Notes: generated by a model from the letters alone, not told the origin. 34,933 nt of DNA from Planctomycetaceae bacterium (GCA_021205245.1 JAJPXZ010000159.1:1-34933), one strand, 5' to 3'; shown: positions 1 to 9,952, numbered from the stretch's first letter. Translations and numbers: made by a program.

Positions 1-1
1 T

Positions 2-946
2 AATAATCCAGGCTCGCCACTGAGTGAATTGTTCCAGAACGGCTTGCCGACGTTTGCCAACACGGTAGGAACCGGTGGGCAGGGCTACACCATCTTCGGC
101 GGCGGCATGAACCAGTTCCTGGTCCAGGTGAATGCGTTAGAGAGTCGGGGCGACGCCAAGATCCTTTCGCGGCCCGCCGTCCTCACCATGGATAACGTTC
201 AATCCACTTTTGAGCGCACCGAAACGTTCTATGTCCGCCTGGAGGGCAGGGAGGAGGTGCAGTTGGAAGAAGTCACCTACGGCACCAAACTGCTGGTCAC
301 GCCTCACGTTATTTCCCACCCCGACGGGCGGCGGCGTATTCAGATGATGGTGGTGGTCGAGGATGGTTCCGCGGCCGATTCCGGTGAAGTGGACAATATC
401 CCCCGCACCGTCAATAGCAAGGTTGAAACGCAGGCCGTGGTCGCCGAGGGCCAGGCGCTGGTGTTGGGTGGGCATTATTCCGAAGTGTTCAAGGAGTCGA
501 AAACCGGAGTGCCGGTGCTGTCGCGGTTGCCCGGAGTGGGCGGTCTGTTCCGCAACAAACGCCGCGATACCAATACGTACGAGCGTCTTTTTGTCATCTC
601 GCCCCGCATCGTCACCGTCGGGGATCTGCCTGTGGTCGGGGACGACGCCGAATTGCAGACCTCATTCGACGGCCAGTTGGCCGACCCGGTGTACCGCATG
701 CCCTCCGTTTCGGACTCGCGCGAGGCGATCCAGGAGCGCTTACGCAGGGAAAATGAGGAGATTCGGCGGCAGGAAGAAGTCGATGCCGGGGAGACGGAAG
801 GTTTAGACGAGTCGGTTCCGGCTGTGAACGCCACGGATTTTGGCGGCATTTATCCAACGAGCGGAAATAAGGTGCGTGTCGGCGGGGTGCAATTGCCTGA
901 CGGCATGGCGCAGCGATGGTCGCCTGTTCAATGGACTGACGAGTGA
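2..946 (+). CDS. sctC: Type III secretion system secretin SctC (YscC family), C-terminal part, 5' truncated by window edge
   Basis: Frame open from nt 2; secretin core motifs such as ALESRGDAKILSRPAVLTMDN, VTPHVI, VVAEGQALVLGGHYSE and LSRLPGVGGLFRNK; followed by sctD as in ysc operons. Confidence 0.93.
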   Translation, partial: NNPGSPLSELFQNGLPTFANTVGTGGQGYTIFGGGMNQFLVQVNALESRGDAKILSRPAVLTMDNVQSTFERTETFYVRLEGREEVQLEEVTYGTKLLVTPHVISHPDGRRRIQMMVVVEDGSAADSGEVDNIPRTVNSKVETQAVVAEGQALVLGGHYSEVFKESKTGVPVLSRLPGVGGLFRNKRRDTNTYERLFVISPRIVTVGDLPVVGDDAELQTSFDGQLADPVYRMPSVSDSREAIQERLRRENEEIRRQEEVDAGETEGLDESVPAVNATDFGGIYPTSGNKVRVGGVQLPDGMAQRWSPVQWTDE

Positions 947-968
947 TAAATAGGGGTGGGGTTCCGGC

Positions 969-3900
969 ATGGGCGTGAGGTTCAGGATATATCGGGGAAT
1001 GCATGCCAGTGCCAGCGTGGCGCTGGGCGACGGCGAGCACCGTATAGGTTCGTCGGAGGACTGCGACATCATCCTTGCCGATTCCGGCGTGCAGGAAAGT
1101 CATCTTCGTCTGCGCGTCGAGGGCAATGCCGCTTTCTGTCTCGTCTACGACGGCGGCGAAGCCACACTTGACGGCGTCGAGATTGGCGCGGAGGAAGTGG
1201 AGCTTCCTCACTATGCCGAGGTGCGTCTGGGCGGTTCGTCCTTTCGCATAGGCCCGGAAACCGGCGGCGATTGGCCCGCCATAGCTGCAGCTTCCGCCTT
1301 TGCCGAGGAAACGGCTGGAGAGAGAGCGGCGACGCCAACCGGGGAAGCGTCCGGAGGGTACACCCGGCCTTCCGAGCTGTCCAATTCGAACCCCATGGAG
1401 CGTGTCCGCGTCTTCCTAGCGGAACTGGGCGTGGTCGCGAAGGTGGCGGCGCTTGTCGTGGCGATTGCATTTGTTATCGCCTTGTGGCTGTGGCGTTCCC
1501 ATGCAGCCAGTGAAACCCGTCTGAGGACGGTGGCGGACATCCTTGAGAGCCGAGGCTTTTCCATCGCTCAAGAGGGTGGAGTGCAGTCCGCGCAGCAATT
1601 AAGGCTGACCCTCGAGGGCGAGACGGTGCATATCGCGGGAGCGGTGGATTTCGAGCGCCAGATCGATCAGATACGCATGCAGCTGGCGGGCGCCGCCGTG
1701 GACACGAGCCTTGCCCTAGCCGCCAGGGACGTCAACGTGCGCGAGGCGGGGCAATGGCTGCGCGACGAAGGCATTCCGCTGGACATTCGCATCCTGGGAA
1801 AGACGCGGGCGGCCGTGTACGGGTTTGTGGAAGACGCCGAACGGACAACCGCCGCTTACGAGCGCATTCGCGGTTTTCTTACGGGCTTCGATTCGCTCGA
1901 CAACGAGATCGTCAACTGGCCCGCGGCCAGGACGACGCTGGAGGAAATCCTTGCGCGACACGACCTGCGCGGTCTGGAGCTTTCGCCCGAACCGTACCGC
2001 ATCGTGGTGACCGGCATCTTGCGCACGCCCGAAGCCGAACAGGCCTGGCGCGACGCCGAGGGCGAGTTCCAGTCGACGTTTCGGTTCACGCCGTCGTTTG
2101 TCTGGCGCCGGCCGGCCGACGAATATCTCCGCCTGGTTCGGGAGACCTTTGCCGAGCGGCGCATCGGGCTGGAAGCGGTGCTGACCGACAGGCGCACTCT
2201 GCTGGTGCAGGGATTTGTCGCGAATCCCGAGGTGTCCGGGCGGGTGCGGGATATCCTCAGGGTCTACATGAACGACTGGACCGGCGGCACGCTCGAGGAG
2301 CGCTATACCTATTGGGAAGAAGCTCGTCCGGTGCTGCGCGCCTCGCTGGATAAACACGGTTTGGGCGACGTCGAGATACTCGAGGCCGGCGATTACCAGG
2401 CGTACCTGATGGGCGAGACGGCGTCGGAAGAGCGCGCCGCGGCATGGGAAAGGGTGGAGACCGATATGGAATTGAGCCTGGCTTATCCCCCGCCGGTCGT
2501 CTGGCGCAAGCCGCCCCCGCCCGAGGACGCCTGGCTCGAGGACGCGCAAAAGCTGCTGCGCGACTCGGGATTCTCCGCCTTCAAGATCGTCGCGCCGGGG
2601 AGCGAAAACTCGGCTGTCCTCAACCTGGCCAAGGGAGGCGGAAAAATCGTTGTTTCCGGGGCTGTTGAAACGGCGGGCGAACGCCAGGCGCTCCTGACTA
2701 TCGCCGAAGCCGCGCCCTTCCCGTTTTCGGTTTCCGTGGTCTCGCGGAAGGAGGCGTTGGAAACGGTGGGCCGTATTCTCGCCGACAAGGGCGCATCATT
2801 GGCCTTTGAACGGTTCGGCATGAACCGCCTCATGCTGCGCGGTCTGGTCCGCGACGTGGAGACGGGGAAGAACCTGTTTGCCGAGATTCGGCCGTATCTG
2901 GACTGCTTCGCCGGGGTTGAGGAGCGTTTCGTCACCTGGGCCGAGATACGACGCGATGCCGTCCGCTTCCTTGAAGAGGCGGGACTCGGGAGTGTCACCC
3001 TCGAGCCTGCTGATTTCCGCATCGAGGCGGAAGGGGAGTTGCAGTCCGCAGACGAGCGGGAAGGCTGGGAGCGATTTTCCGCCATGCTTGCGGCGCGGGT
3101 CGGCGCCGAGGTGGGCGTCGACTGGAAGGAGCCGCCGCCTCCGGCGGAGGCCAGACCGTCGGATGTGGTGGCCAGGTTACGGGCGATGGGTCTCGATCCG
3201 GTGCTGTTGGGCGAGGACGACGTCCCCCGACCCCTCCTACTTTCCGTACGCCCCGAGGGAAAGCTTATCCGGGTAACCGGGGTGGTGGAGACCACGGCGG
3301 AAAAGAGAAATGTGCAATCGCTTTTTGACGAGGGCATGGTGCATCTGGCGGTCGATCTCTCGGTTCGCGAGGAGATACTCAGGCAGGCGGAACGCTTCCT
3401 GATGGAAATGGAGATCAATTTGTCCATAACCCGCCTCGGGACGACGACCGTCATGCTGAAGGGGTACGTACTCGACCTGGCGGCGGGCGAGATGCTGCTG
3501 AGCGAAATGCGTTCCCTGCTCACCTGCTTCAGCGATGTCGAAGCCGACTTTACGCATTGGATCGATCTGCGCCCGGTTTTGCTGGACAGAATCAGCGGCA
3601 CCCCGCTGGAACAATTCGCCGTATATCCGGGAGAGTTCGAGATAGTCGTGGTGGGCAAGGCGTCCGAGGAGGAATTGGCTGCTTGGCGAGATGTCGAGAC
3701 GACCGTGATCGCGACGGCGGGCGCGCCGGTAAAGTTCGACTGGCAGGAGCGGTTGCCCGCCATTCGCCGCGGACGCCTGGCCAGGAGGCGCGGCCTCTCG
3801 GACCCATCGCTTTCGATCGCCAATATCGAGGCGTTGACGCCGGTGATCGATTCTCTTGCGGCCAGCCCCATCGACCTGACCGGAGCCATCGCCGAGGCCG

Positions 3901-4229
3901 AGCGCCTGCACAAGGAGGAACTCGCGCGTCTCGAAGAGGAACGCGCCCGGGCGGAACAGGAGCGGCTTGCCCTCGAAACGGCGGCAGTCGAGGCGGAGGC
4001 CGAAGCGGCCCGGAACGACTGGCGCATGCGCCTGGTGGAGATGCGCATCGTCTCTGGCCAGCGTCAGGTGCGTATCGACGGGAGTAATCGTTGGTACCGC
4101 GAAGGCGAGTTGATCCAGGGCCATCTGGTAGTGCAGATTTTCGACAACGGGATGATGCTGGTCAAGGAGGACAACATGGTCATCTATACGGTGGAAGCTC
4201 CCGAAGAGGAGGAACACGGCAATGCGTGA
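969..4229 (+). CDS. sctD: Giant SctD-like inner-membrane ring protein (1086 aa): N-terminal FHA-like domain, one TM, repeated periplasmic ring/BON-like domains, coiled coil, small C-terminal beta-rich domain
   Basis: N-term FHA-like (HRIGSSEDCDIILADSGVQESHLRLRVE); TM VVAKVAALVVAIAFVIALWLW; repeated ring-type units; located between sctC and the yscE/sctF genes. Confidence 0.85.
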   Translation: MGVRFRIYRGMHASASVALGDGEHRIGSSEDCDIILADSGVQESHLRLRVEGNAAFCLVYDGGEATLDGVEIGAEEVELPHYAEVRLGGSSFRIGPETGGDWPAIAAASAFAEETAGERAATPTGEASGGYTRPSELSNSNPMERVRVFLAELGVVAKVAALVVAIAFVIALWLWRSHAASETRLRTVADILESRGFSIAQEGGVQSAQQLRLTLEGETVHIAGAVDFERQIDQIRMQLAGAAVDTSLALAARDVNVREAGQWLRDEGIPLDIRILGKTRAAVYGFVEDAERTTAAYERIRGFLTGFDSLDNEIVNWPAARTTLEEILARHDLRGLELSPEPYRIVVTGILRTPEAEQAWRDAEGEFQSTFRFTPSFVWRRPADEYLRLVRETFAERRIGLEAVLTDRRTLLVQGFVANPEVSGRVRDILRVYMNDWTGGTLEERYTYWEEARPVLRASLDKHGLGDVEILEAGDYQAYLMGETASEERAAAWERVETDMELSLAYPPPVVWRKPPPPEDAWLEDAQKLLRDSGFSAFKIVAPGSENSAVLNLAKGGGKIVVSGAVETAGERQALLTIAEAAPFPFSVSVVSRKEALETVGRILADKGASLAFERFGMNRLMLRGLVRDVETGKNLFAEIRPYLDCFAGVEERFVTWAEIRRDAVRFLEEAGLGSVTLEPADFRIEAEGELQSADEREGWERFSAMLAARVGAEVGVDWKEPPPPAEARPSDVVARLRAMGLDPVLLGEDDVPRPLLLSVRPEGKLIRVTGVVETTAEKRNVQSLFDEGMVHLAVDLSVREEILRQAERFLMEMEINLSITRLGTTTVMLKGYVLDLAAGEMLLSEMRSLLTCFSDVEADFTHWIDLRPVLLDRISGTPLEQFAVYPGEFEIVVVGKASEEELAAWRDVETTVIATAGAPVKFDWQERLPAIRRGRLARRRGLSDPSLSIANIEALTPVIDSLAASPIDLTGAIAEAERLHKEELARLEEERARAEQERLALETAAVEAEAEAARNDWRMRLVEMRIVSGQRQVRIDGSNRWYREGELIQGHLVVQIFDNGMMLVKEDNMVIYTVEAPEEEEHGNA
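1525..3780 (+). repeat. Degenerate protein-level repeats in SctD: modules A-B-C / B-C / A-B-C / A-B-C
   Basis: C modules: NWPAARTTLEEILARHDLRGLELSPEPYRIVVTG..., YWEEARPVLRASLDKHGLGDVEILEAGDYQAYLMG..., TWAEIRRDAVRFLEEAGLGSVTLEPADFRIEAEG..., HWIDLRPVLLDRISGTPLEQFAVYPGEFEIVVVG.... B modules: RRTLLVQGFVANPEVSGRVRDILRVY, NRLMLRGLVRDVETGKNLFAEIRPYL, TTVMLKGYVLDLAAGEMLLSEMRSLL. Confidence 0.85.
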
Positions 4230-4482
4230 CCATGCGTATCTACTCCAACCCGACTTCGATTTAAACGCGGCCCTCACGGGGCCGGAAGCGGCGCAAACTC
4301 TGCGGGACGCGCGCGACTGTCTCGCCTCGCGCATCCACCGGTGGCGGAGCGAAGGGCGTGGCGGCTTCCCGGTGGAAGAGTACAAGCGATGGAATCGTGC
4401 CCTCGACGGGCTGCGGGCGGCGGAAAGCATCGTCGCCTCGCTGGAAATGTTGATTGAAGCAGGGAGGCGGGGCGTCGTATAA
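4222..4482 (+). CDS. Small YscE/SsaE-like needle co-chaperone (86 aa)
   Basis: Size, helical composition and position immediately before the needle gene; start overlaps the sctD stop. Sequence similarity is weak by eye. Confidence 0.55.
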   Translation: MRDHAYLLQPDFDLNAALTGPEAAQTLRDARDCLASRIHRWRSEGRGGFPVEEYKRWNRALDGLRAAESIVASLEMLIEAGRRGVV

Positions 4483-4505
4483 CCCGCCAGCAAAAAGGAG
4501 ACCCC

Positions 4506-4793
4506 ATGGCCCTCACAGCAATTACCGCAGAACAAAATTCCGCAATTTCGCAGTTGTTGACCTTCGGCGACAAGACCGCCGACTCCCAAGACCCCCTCGT
4601 CAATGTGTTGAACAACGCACTGAAGGGCGTTACGGAACGGCTCAAGGAACTGGATACCGGCTCCGACATCAGCGAAATCGAGATGATGCAGCTCAACGTC
4701 GCCGTTTCGCGCTTCAACACCTTCGTCACCCTTGCCTCGGGCATTATCAAAAACCTCTGCGACGGCGAAAAAACCATCGCCCAGAAAATGTAG
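4506..4793 (+). CDS. sctF: T3SS needle subunit SctF (YscF/MxiH/PrgI family)
   Basis: 95 aa, helical hairpin type, ...DPLVNVLNNALKGVTERLKELDTGSDISEIEMMQLNVAVSRFNTFVTLASGIIKNLCDGEKTIAQKM; RBS aaaaggag. Confidence 0.9.
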   Translation: MALTAITAEQNSAISQLLTFGDKTADSQDPLVNVLNNALKGVTERLKELDTGSDISEIEMMQLNVAVSRFNTFVTLASGIIKNLCDGEKTIAQKM

Positions 4794-4810
4794 TCCCGGA
4801 CGGAGTAAGC

Positions 4811-5203
4811 ATGGACCTGGAACCGGAATTTCGATCATTTTTGGGCAAGCTCGGTCTGGTGGCGGTGCGGGCCGGCATGGCGGAAAAAGCCATAACCGTT
4901 TTTTTGGGCCTGCGGGCGCTGGACCCGGAACGGGTCGGGCCGGCGATCGGTCTGGCGCAAGCGTACATGGCCGACGACCGCTTGGCCGAGGCGATCGTAC
5001 TGCTGGAACAAGCGGCGGACCGGGACGAGCACGCTCGACTCTATCTGGGAGTCGCCTACCGGTTGAACCGGGAGGAGGCGCGCGCCAGGGATTTGTGGCA
5101 GGCTCTGGTCGACGCTGGCGGCGAAACGGCCGAAGCCGCCGGAGCTTTTCTGCTTGTCGAAGAACCGGTTCCGTCCCTGAGAGGAGTGGACAATGTCTCT
5201 TGA
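4811..5203 (+). CDS. YscG-like TPR needle chaperone
   Basis: ATG at 4811 inside ORF 4454..5203; TPR-like GMAEKAITVFLGLRALDPERVGPAIGLAQAYMADDRLAEAIVLLEQA; position directly after sctF. Confidence 0.7.
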   Translation: MDLEPEFRSFLGKLGLVAVRAGMAEKAITVFLGLRALDPERVGPAIGLAQAYMADDRLAEAIVLLEQAADRDEHARLYLGVAYRLNREEARARDLWQALVDAGGETAEAAGAFLLVEEPVPSLRGVDNVS

Positions 5204-5564
5204 ACCCATCGATGTCGCTTTTCGAAACGCGCCGCGTCGCGTCGACGCGCCGGCAGAGTTGCCGGCCTGGACGCCAACCGGCTCAGCCGATTCGGAGAGC
5301 GTCAACCGTTTCCGCGTCGCGTTGGGCGATACCGGCGACGCCAATCCATCGGAGCGGGTGTGGGGAATGATCGACGGCTGGAACGAATCCGTCCACCGCA
5401 CCGGTACGGAACTGTCCAAAACCCTCAACAAGCCCGACGTCAGCGAAGTTGATCTGTTACGGCTGCAGGTCGAATGCCACCGCATCACCATGACGCAGAA
5501 CCTTATGGCCAAGGCGGGCGCTTCGGTGAACGAGACTACGCAGGCGCTGCTCCGCGGCCAATAG
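5193..5564 (+). CDS. sctI: Inner rod protein SctI (YscI family)
   Basis: 123 aa, C-term EVDLLRLQVECHRITMTQNLMAKAGASVNETTQALLRGQ typical of YscI/PrgJ rod proteins. Confidence 0.85.
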   Translation: MSLEPIDVAFRNAPRRVDAPAELPAWTPTGSADSESVNRFRVALGDTGDANPSERVWGMIDGWNESVHRTGTELSKTLNKPDVSEVDLLRLQVECHRITMTQNLMAKAGASVNETTQALLRGQ

Positions 5565-5575
5565 AAAGAGACGGC

Positions 5576-5965
5576 ATGGCTTGGGAAAACGTCATCGCTG
5601 CATTGGGCGCCGCACTGGGCTTGCCCGATTTTCACCTCGACGGCGAGGGAGGGGCGAGGCTGCTTTTTGACGGCGCGATGCCTGTCGACCTCATCCTCGA
5701 CGGCGAGTCGCTGGTGCTTGGCGCTTCGCCGGGAAGGATACCCGCCTATGCTCGGGAGGAGACGCTCGCCGCGCTCCTGGCCGAAAACCGCCCGGATGGC
5801 GACCTGGACGGTGCTGTTTTCAGCCTTGATCGGGACGGCGAGGGAGTGACCTTGTCGCGGCGACTGGTCGAGGGCGAAGAAGGGGAATTGGGTGAAACGC
5901 TATCCCGGTTTGTGGAAACGCTGGCCTTGTGGCGAACGCGCCTCGACAACGGGGACGACGCATGA
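5576..5965 (+). CDS. CesT/SycE-like class I T3SS chaperone
   Basis: ~129 aa acidic alpha/beta protein (LPDFHLDGEGGARLLFDGAMPVDLILDGESLVLGASPG...) between sctI and sctJ; ATGA overlap with the next gene. Confidence 0.6.
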   Translation: MAWENVIAALGAALGLPDFHLDGEGGARLLFDGAMPVDLILDGESLVLGASPGRIPAYAREETLAALLAENRPDGDLDGAVFSLDRDGEGVTLSRRLVEGEEGELGETLSRFVETLALWRTRLDNGDDA

Positions 5966-6792
5966 ACGGCACTGAACGAGTTCGGAGCACCATGATTGCT
6001 AAAGCAAGACATGCTTTGCTTGTTTGTATGCTGGCGCTGACGCTTCTGGCATGCGGTTGTGAAATGCAGTTATTCGCGGATCTTTCCGAAGGCGCGGCCA
6101 ACGAGATCCTGGCTGTCCTCCAGGAGCAGGGTATCGCCTGCACCAAGAGGCCCGGCGCCGAAGGCACCTACATGGTCATGGTCGACGAAATGGATTTCCA
6201 GCGCAGTATGCGTCTTCTCGAGCGGCTGAATCTGCCCCGGCAAAGTTACGATTCCATGGGCACAGTTTTCGCTAAATCGGGTATCGTCTCCACGCCGACC
6301 GAGGAAAAGGCGCGCATGGTGTACGCGCTCTCGCAAGAACTGACGCAGACCTTCACCCGCATCGACGGCGTACTCGAGGCCCGGGTCCATATCGTCATGC
6401 GGAACGTCTCCGACCTGGGGCAGGAAATCTCGCCCGCGTCCGCCGCCATATTTCTTAAAGTCAACGAAGCGGCGGATTCCGACGGGGTACTGGTCGCCAA
6501 CCGGGTCAACGACATCCGCAGTCTGACCATGAATGCCGTTCCCGATCTTCAAGGCGAACGGGTGCAGGTCGTCATATTTCCGACCGAAGCGCCAATACCG
6601 CGAGGCGACAGCCAGGCGATGCGCAGCAGACGCGAACACGAGCTGCGCATTTATATAATCGGCGCGGTCACGTTGGTGGCGCTTCTGGTCGTCTGCGGCA
6701 TTGGCTACTTCATTTTCATGCGAAAAAGAGCACCCAAGAAAACGCCTCCACCCCCACCGCCATCCGATGACGCGGCGGAAGCGCAGGCGTAG
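5962..6792 (+). CDS. sctJ: Inner-membrane ring lipoprotein SctJ (YscJ/PrgK family)
   Basis: Lipobox LTLLAC; LFADLSEGAANEILAVLQEQGIACTK; DGVLEARVHIVMRN; C-terminal TM. Confidence 0.95.
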   Translation: MNGTERVRSTMIAKARHALLVCMLALTLLACGCEMQLFADLSEGAANEILAVLQEQGIACTKRPGAEGTYMVMVDEMDFQRSMRLLERLNLPRQSYDSMGTVFAKSGIVSTPTEEKARMVYALSQELTQTFTRIDGVLEARVHIVMRNVSDLGQEISPASAAIFLKVNEAADSDGVLVANRVNDIRSLTMNAVPDLQGERVQVVIFPTEAPIPRGDSQAMRSRREHELRIYIIGAVTLVALLVVCGIGYFIFMRKRAPKKTPPPPPPSDDAAEAQA

Positions 6793-6800
6793 GGGAAGAC

Positions 6801-7490
6801 ATGGACAGGCACCAGGTCAAGGAGTGGATAACGTCCCATGACCGGCGGCATGAACGCCTGTGCGCCTTCAACACCGGTTTGGTACGGGAGCTGCCGCGGG
6901 AACGGTTGCCGCAAACGACTTCGCCGCAAGTATGGGATCTGCTCCTGGGGAGCCGGGCGGCGGTGCGGCGGTTGTCGGGAGATCTGCGCTGGCTTTCCAC
7001 CGACTTTCCTTCCGGATGGGTCGGTTTGCCCGAACCGCGCCACCGCCTGGCCATGATGCCGTGGCCGGAGTTGCGAAAAGCGCTGTTCTGGTTCGCTATG
7101 GCGGTGCGTTTCACGGCGGTCCGCCGCTGTGTGGACGGGCGGGAATTGCGCCGGATGGCTGAAAATGCGGGAAACGGGGCGAGAGGCTTCGCGCTGGAAC
7201 GCGGCAATGTCATGATCGGCCCGCGGCTGAGGGCGCTTTTTCCCGACAGCGTCGAAGCCGGACTAGGCGCAAGGGTTGAGGCGGCGGCGGCGGCGGCGTA
7301 CGCCGCCTGTATGCAGGATGCTCCCGCCGATCTCGCATTTCGCGGCGCGTTGCTGCTCCCGTCCTGGTTCGCCAAGCGGGTTCGGTTGGTGCGACACTTC
7401 GACGAAACGGAGCGCCGACTGGTTTGGAGCGGGGTTAAAAAGGTGATTACCAGGGAGGCGCTGCCGGAATGGGCCACTTTCTTTTCTTGA
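6801..7490 (+). CDS. sctK: SctK (YscK family) sorting platform component
   Basis: 229 aa, gene position J-K-L, FPSGWVGLPEPRHRLAMMPWPELRKALFWFAMAVRFTAVRR. Confidence 0.75.
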   Translation: MDRHQVKEWITSHDRRHERLCAFNTGLVRELPRERLPQTTSPQVWDLLLGSRAAVRRLSGDLRWLSTDFPSGWVGLPEPRHRLAMMPWPELRKALFWFAMAVRFTAVRRCVDGRELRRMAENAGNGARGFALERGNVMIGPRLRALFPDSVEAGLGARVEAAAAAAYAACMQDAPADLAFRGALLLPSWFAKRVRLVRHFDETERRLVWSGVKKVITREALPEWATFFS

Positions 7491-8089
7491 AGCCGGGAAA
7501 TATCGACGTCGGTACCGGTTGCGTCATCAAACAGGACGACTACGCGCATTTCGTCGACGCCCGCGACATCGTCGCTACGGCCAGGCGCGAGGCTGAGCGC
7601 ATCGTCGCGGAGGCGGAGGCAACATACGCCAGCGAGAAGGCGCGCGGCTTCGCCGAGGGAATAGAGGAGGGAAAGATGGAGATGTCCATGCGCATGCTCG
7701 ATTCCGCTCTGGAGTCGGTCAACATGATCTCCTCCATGGAGGACGCCATCGTCGACGTGGTCAACCGATCCGTGCGGACGATTATTGGCGACCTGGATAA
7801 ACACGACGTGATCGAGCGTCTTGTGCGCAAGTCCCTTCAGTATGTCCGCGACCAGAAGCGCATAACTATCCGTCTTAATCCGGTGGATGCCGAGGAAATC
7901 AGAGGCCGTCTCGATAGCATCACCCGGGATATGCCCGGTACGGTGCGGGTGGACGTTCTCCCCGACGGCAGGCTGGAGCCGCTTATGTGCACGCTGGAGA
8001 CGGAAATGGGAGTGGTGGACGCTAGTCTCGAAAAGCAGTTGGACATAATCGAACAGGCCTTGCGCAAAGAGGTGGGCAGCCGTGGTTGA
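7469..8089 (+). CDS. sctL: SctL stator (YscL/HrpE family)
   Basis: [35 protein letters not shown] followed by an FliH/YscL-type C-term; overlaps sctK and precedes the ATPase. Confidence 0.9.
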   Translation: MGHFLFLKPGNIDVGTGCVIKQDDYAHFVDARDIVATARREAERIVAEAEATYASEKARGFAEGIEEGKMEMSMRMLDSALESVNMISSMEDAIVDVVNRSVRTIIGDLDKHDVIERLVRKSLQYVRDQKRITIRLNPVDAEEIRGRLDSITRDMPGTVRVDVLPDGRLEPLMCTLETEMGVVDASLEKQLDIIEQALRKEVGSRG

Positions 8090-9434
8090 TCTTCTTGAAA
8101 ACGCGGGGGATCGCCGGTACGGCTACATCCCCGAATTGATGGTGCAAACGCTGCGCACCACCCATCCGGTCGAAATTCGCGGTAGGGTGCAGCAGGTGGT
8201 GGGCACAATCATCAAGGCGGTGGTGCCCGGAGTGCGGGTGGGGGAACTGTGTTTGCTGCGTAATCCTTACGACAGTTGGGAACTAAAGGCCGAAGTGGTC
8301 GGCTTTTCCAACCAGGCCGCCCTGCTAACCCCTCTTGGCGATATCCAGGGTTTGTCCTCGGCGACCGAGGTCATCCCCTCAGGCAAGGTCCATATGGTCC
8401 CCGTGGGGGCAAACCTGCTAGGGCGGGTCATCGACGGCGTCGGCGAACCGCTGGATGGCGGTCCGCCCCTTGACCCCGAGAGCTATTATCCTGTGTACGC
8501 CGACCCGCCCAACCCGATGACACGCAAAATCATCGACCGTCCTATGCCGCTCGGGTTGCGGGTCATGGACGGGCTCCTCACCTGCGGCGAGGGCCAGCGC
8601 ATGGGCATTTTCGCCGCCGCTGGTGGCGGCAAGTCCACGCTCCTTTCCTGTCTCGTCAAGGGTTCCGCTGCGGATGTGGTCGTGCTGGCACTAATAGGCG
8701 AGCGCGGTCGCGAAGTGCGGGAATTCATCGAACGTGACCTGGGCGAGGAAGGCATGCGCAAATCGGTCCTGGTGGTCTCCACTTCCGATCGCTCCGCCAT
8801 GGAGCGGCTGAAGGCGTCGTACGTGGCGACCGCCATCGCCGAGTATTTCCGCGATCAGGGACAGCGCGTATTGCTCATGATGGATTCGGTGACGCGCTTC
8901 GGCAGGGCGCTCAGGGAAATCGGCCTGGCAGCCGGCGAGCCGCCGACGCGACGCGGCTTCCCGCCGTCGGTGTTTTCAACCCTGCCGAAGCTTATGGAAA
9001 GGGCCGGGCAATCGGACAAGGGCTCCATCACCGCCCTGTATACGGTGCTGGTGGAAGGCGATGACATGACCGAACCTATCGCGGATGAGACCCGCTCCAT
9101 TTTGGACGGCCACATCATCCTCTCCCGTAAGCTGGGGGCGGCCAACCATTATCCGGCTATTGATGTCCTGGCCTCGGTAAGCCGCGTGATGACGGCTATC
9201 GTCCCAAAGGAGCATGTTGCGCTCGCCAACCGTTTTCGCCAGCTTATGGCCAAGTACCGCGAGGTCGAACTCCTGGTGCAGATTGGCGAATACAAAAAAG
9301 GAAGCGACGCTCTCGCGGACGAGGCCATCGACAAAATTGACGCGCTCAACGCCTTTTTGAAGCAGGGCCTGAACGAACGCAGCGGTATGGACGAGGCTGT
9401 CGAAGGCATGCGCAAGCTTGTCGGCGGTGCGTGA
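8082..9434 (+). CDS. sctN: T3SS ATPase SctN
   Basis: Walker [81 protein letters not shown] start overlapping the sctL stop. Confidence 0.98.
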   Translation: MVDLLENAGDRRYGYIPELMVQTLRTTHPVEIRGRVQQVVGTIIKAVVPGVRVGELCLLRNPYDSWELKAEVVGFSNQAALLTPLGDIQGLSSATEVIPSGKVHMVPVGANLLGRVIDGVGEPLDGGPPLDPESYYPVYADPPNPMTRKIIDRPMPLGLRVMDGLLTCGEGQRMGIFAAAGGGKSTLLSCLVKGSAADVVVLALIGERGREVREFIERDLGEEGMRKSVLVVSTSDRSAMERLKASYVATAIAEYFRDQGQRVLLMMDSVTRFGRALREIGLAAGEPPTRRGFPPSVFSTLPKLMERAGQSDKGSITALYTVLVEGDDMTEPIADETRSILDGHIILSRKLGAANHYPAIDVLASVSRVMTAIVPKEHVALANRFRQLMAKYREVELLVQIGEYKKGSDALADEAIDKIDALNAFLKQGLNERSGMDEAVEGMRKLVGGA

Positions 9435-9952
9435 TGTCGGCTTACCCCCTCGCCATGCTGGTCGGCGTGTGCAAGCTCCGCGAGGATGCCGCCGCCTCGG
9501 CCATGCGCGTCGCTGAAGCCAACCTCGTGCGGGAGGAGGAAACGGAACGCGGGCTGCGCGCGGATCTCGCCGAATATGCTGCATGGCGGCTGAACGAGGA
9601 GGATCGACGTTATGCGGAGCTGTTCGATTCCGAGCCCGATATCAAGGATATGGAGCGGTTTCGCGCGGAATTGGCCGGCCTGAAGGAACGCGAGTTGGAA
9701 TTTGAACGGGAGATAATCGAATCGAAACGCCGCCAGAAGGAATTGGCGCTCCTGGTCGAGAAGGCGCGTACAGCCTATTTGGCAACTGTTCAGGAGTCGA
9801 GAAAAATCGACGCCCACCGCGAGGACTGGCTTGAAGACTGGCTGCGCGAAGTCTCTCGGGCTGAGGAAATCGAGATGGAGGAGTTCAGCAAAGGCAAGCC
9901 TGGTCCGATGGACGAGGTTCCGGAAGCGGAGGAGATGGATGAATACTCATAG
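9434..9952 (+). CDS. sctO: SctO stalk (YscO family)
   Basis: ~172 aa coiled-coil protein directly after the ATPase. Confidence 0.85.
   Translation: MSAYPLAMLVGVCKLREDAAASAMRVAEANLVREEETERGLRADLAEYAAWRLNEEDRRYAELFDSEPDIKDMERFRAELAGLKERELEFEREIIESKRRQKELALLVEKARTAYLATVQESRKIDAHREDWLEDWLREVSRAEEIEMEEFSKGKPGPMDEVPEAEEMDEYS

Noticed and set aside
2483-4048. 521-aa minus-strand ORF antisense to sctD
   Set aside because: Ser/Arg-rich low-complexity translation typical of an antisense frame in a GC-rich gene; sctD on + has clear domains.
4454-4810. N-terminal extension of the yscG-like ORF
   Set aside because: Would overlap the needle gene entirely; ATG 4811 gives a normal-size TPR chaperone.
3237-4838. 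533-aa minus-strand ORF spanning sctD end to sctF
   Set aside because: Runs antisense through well-supported sctD, yscE-like and sctF genes; no recognisable motifs.
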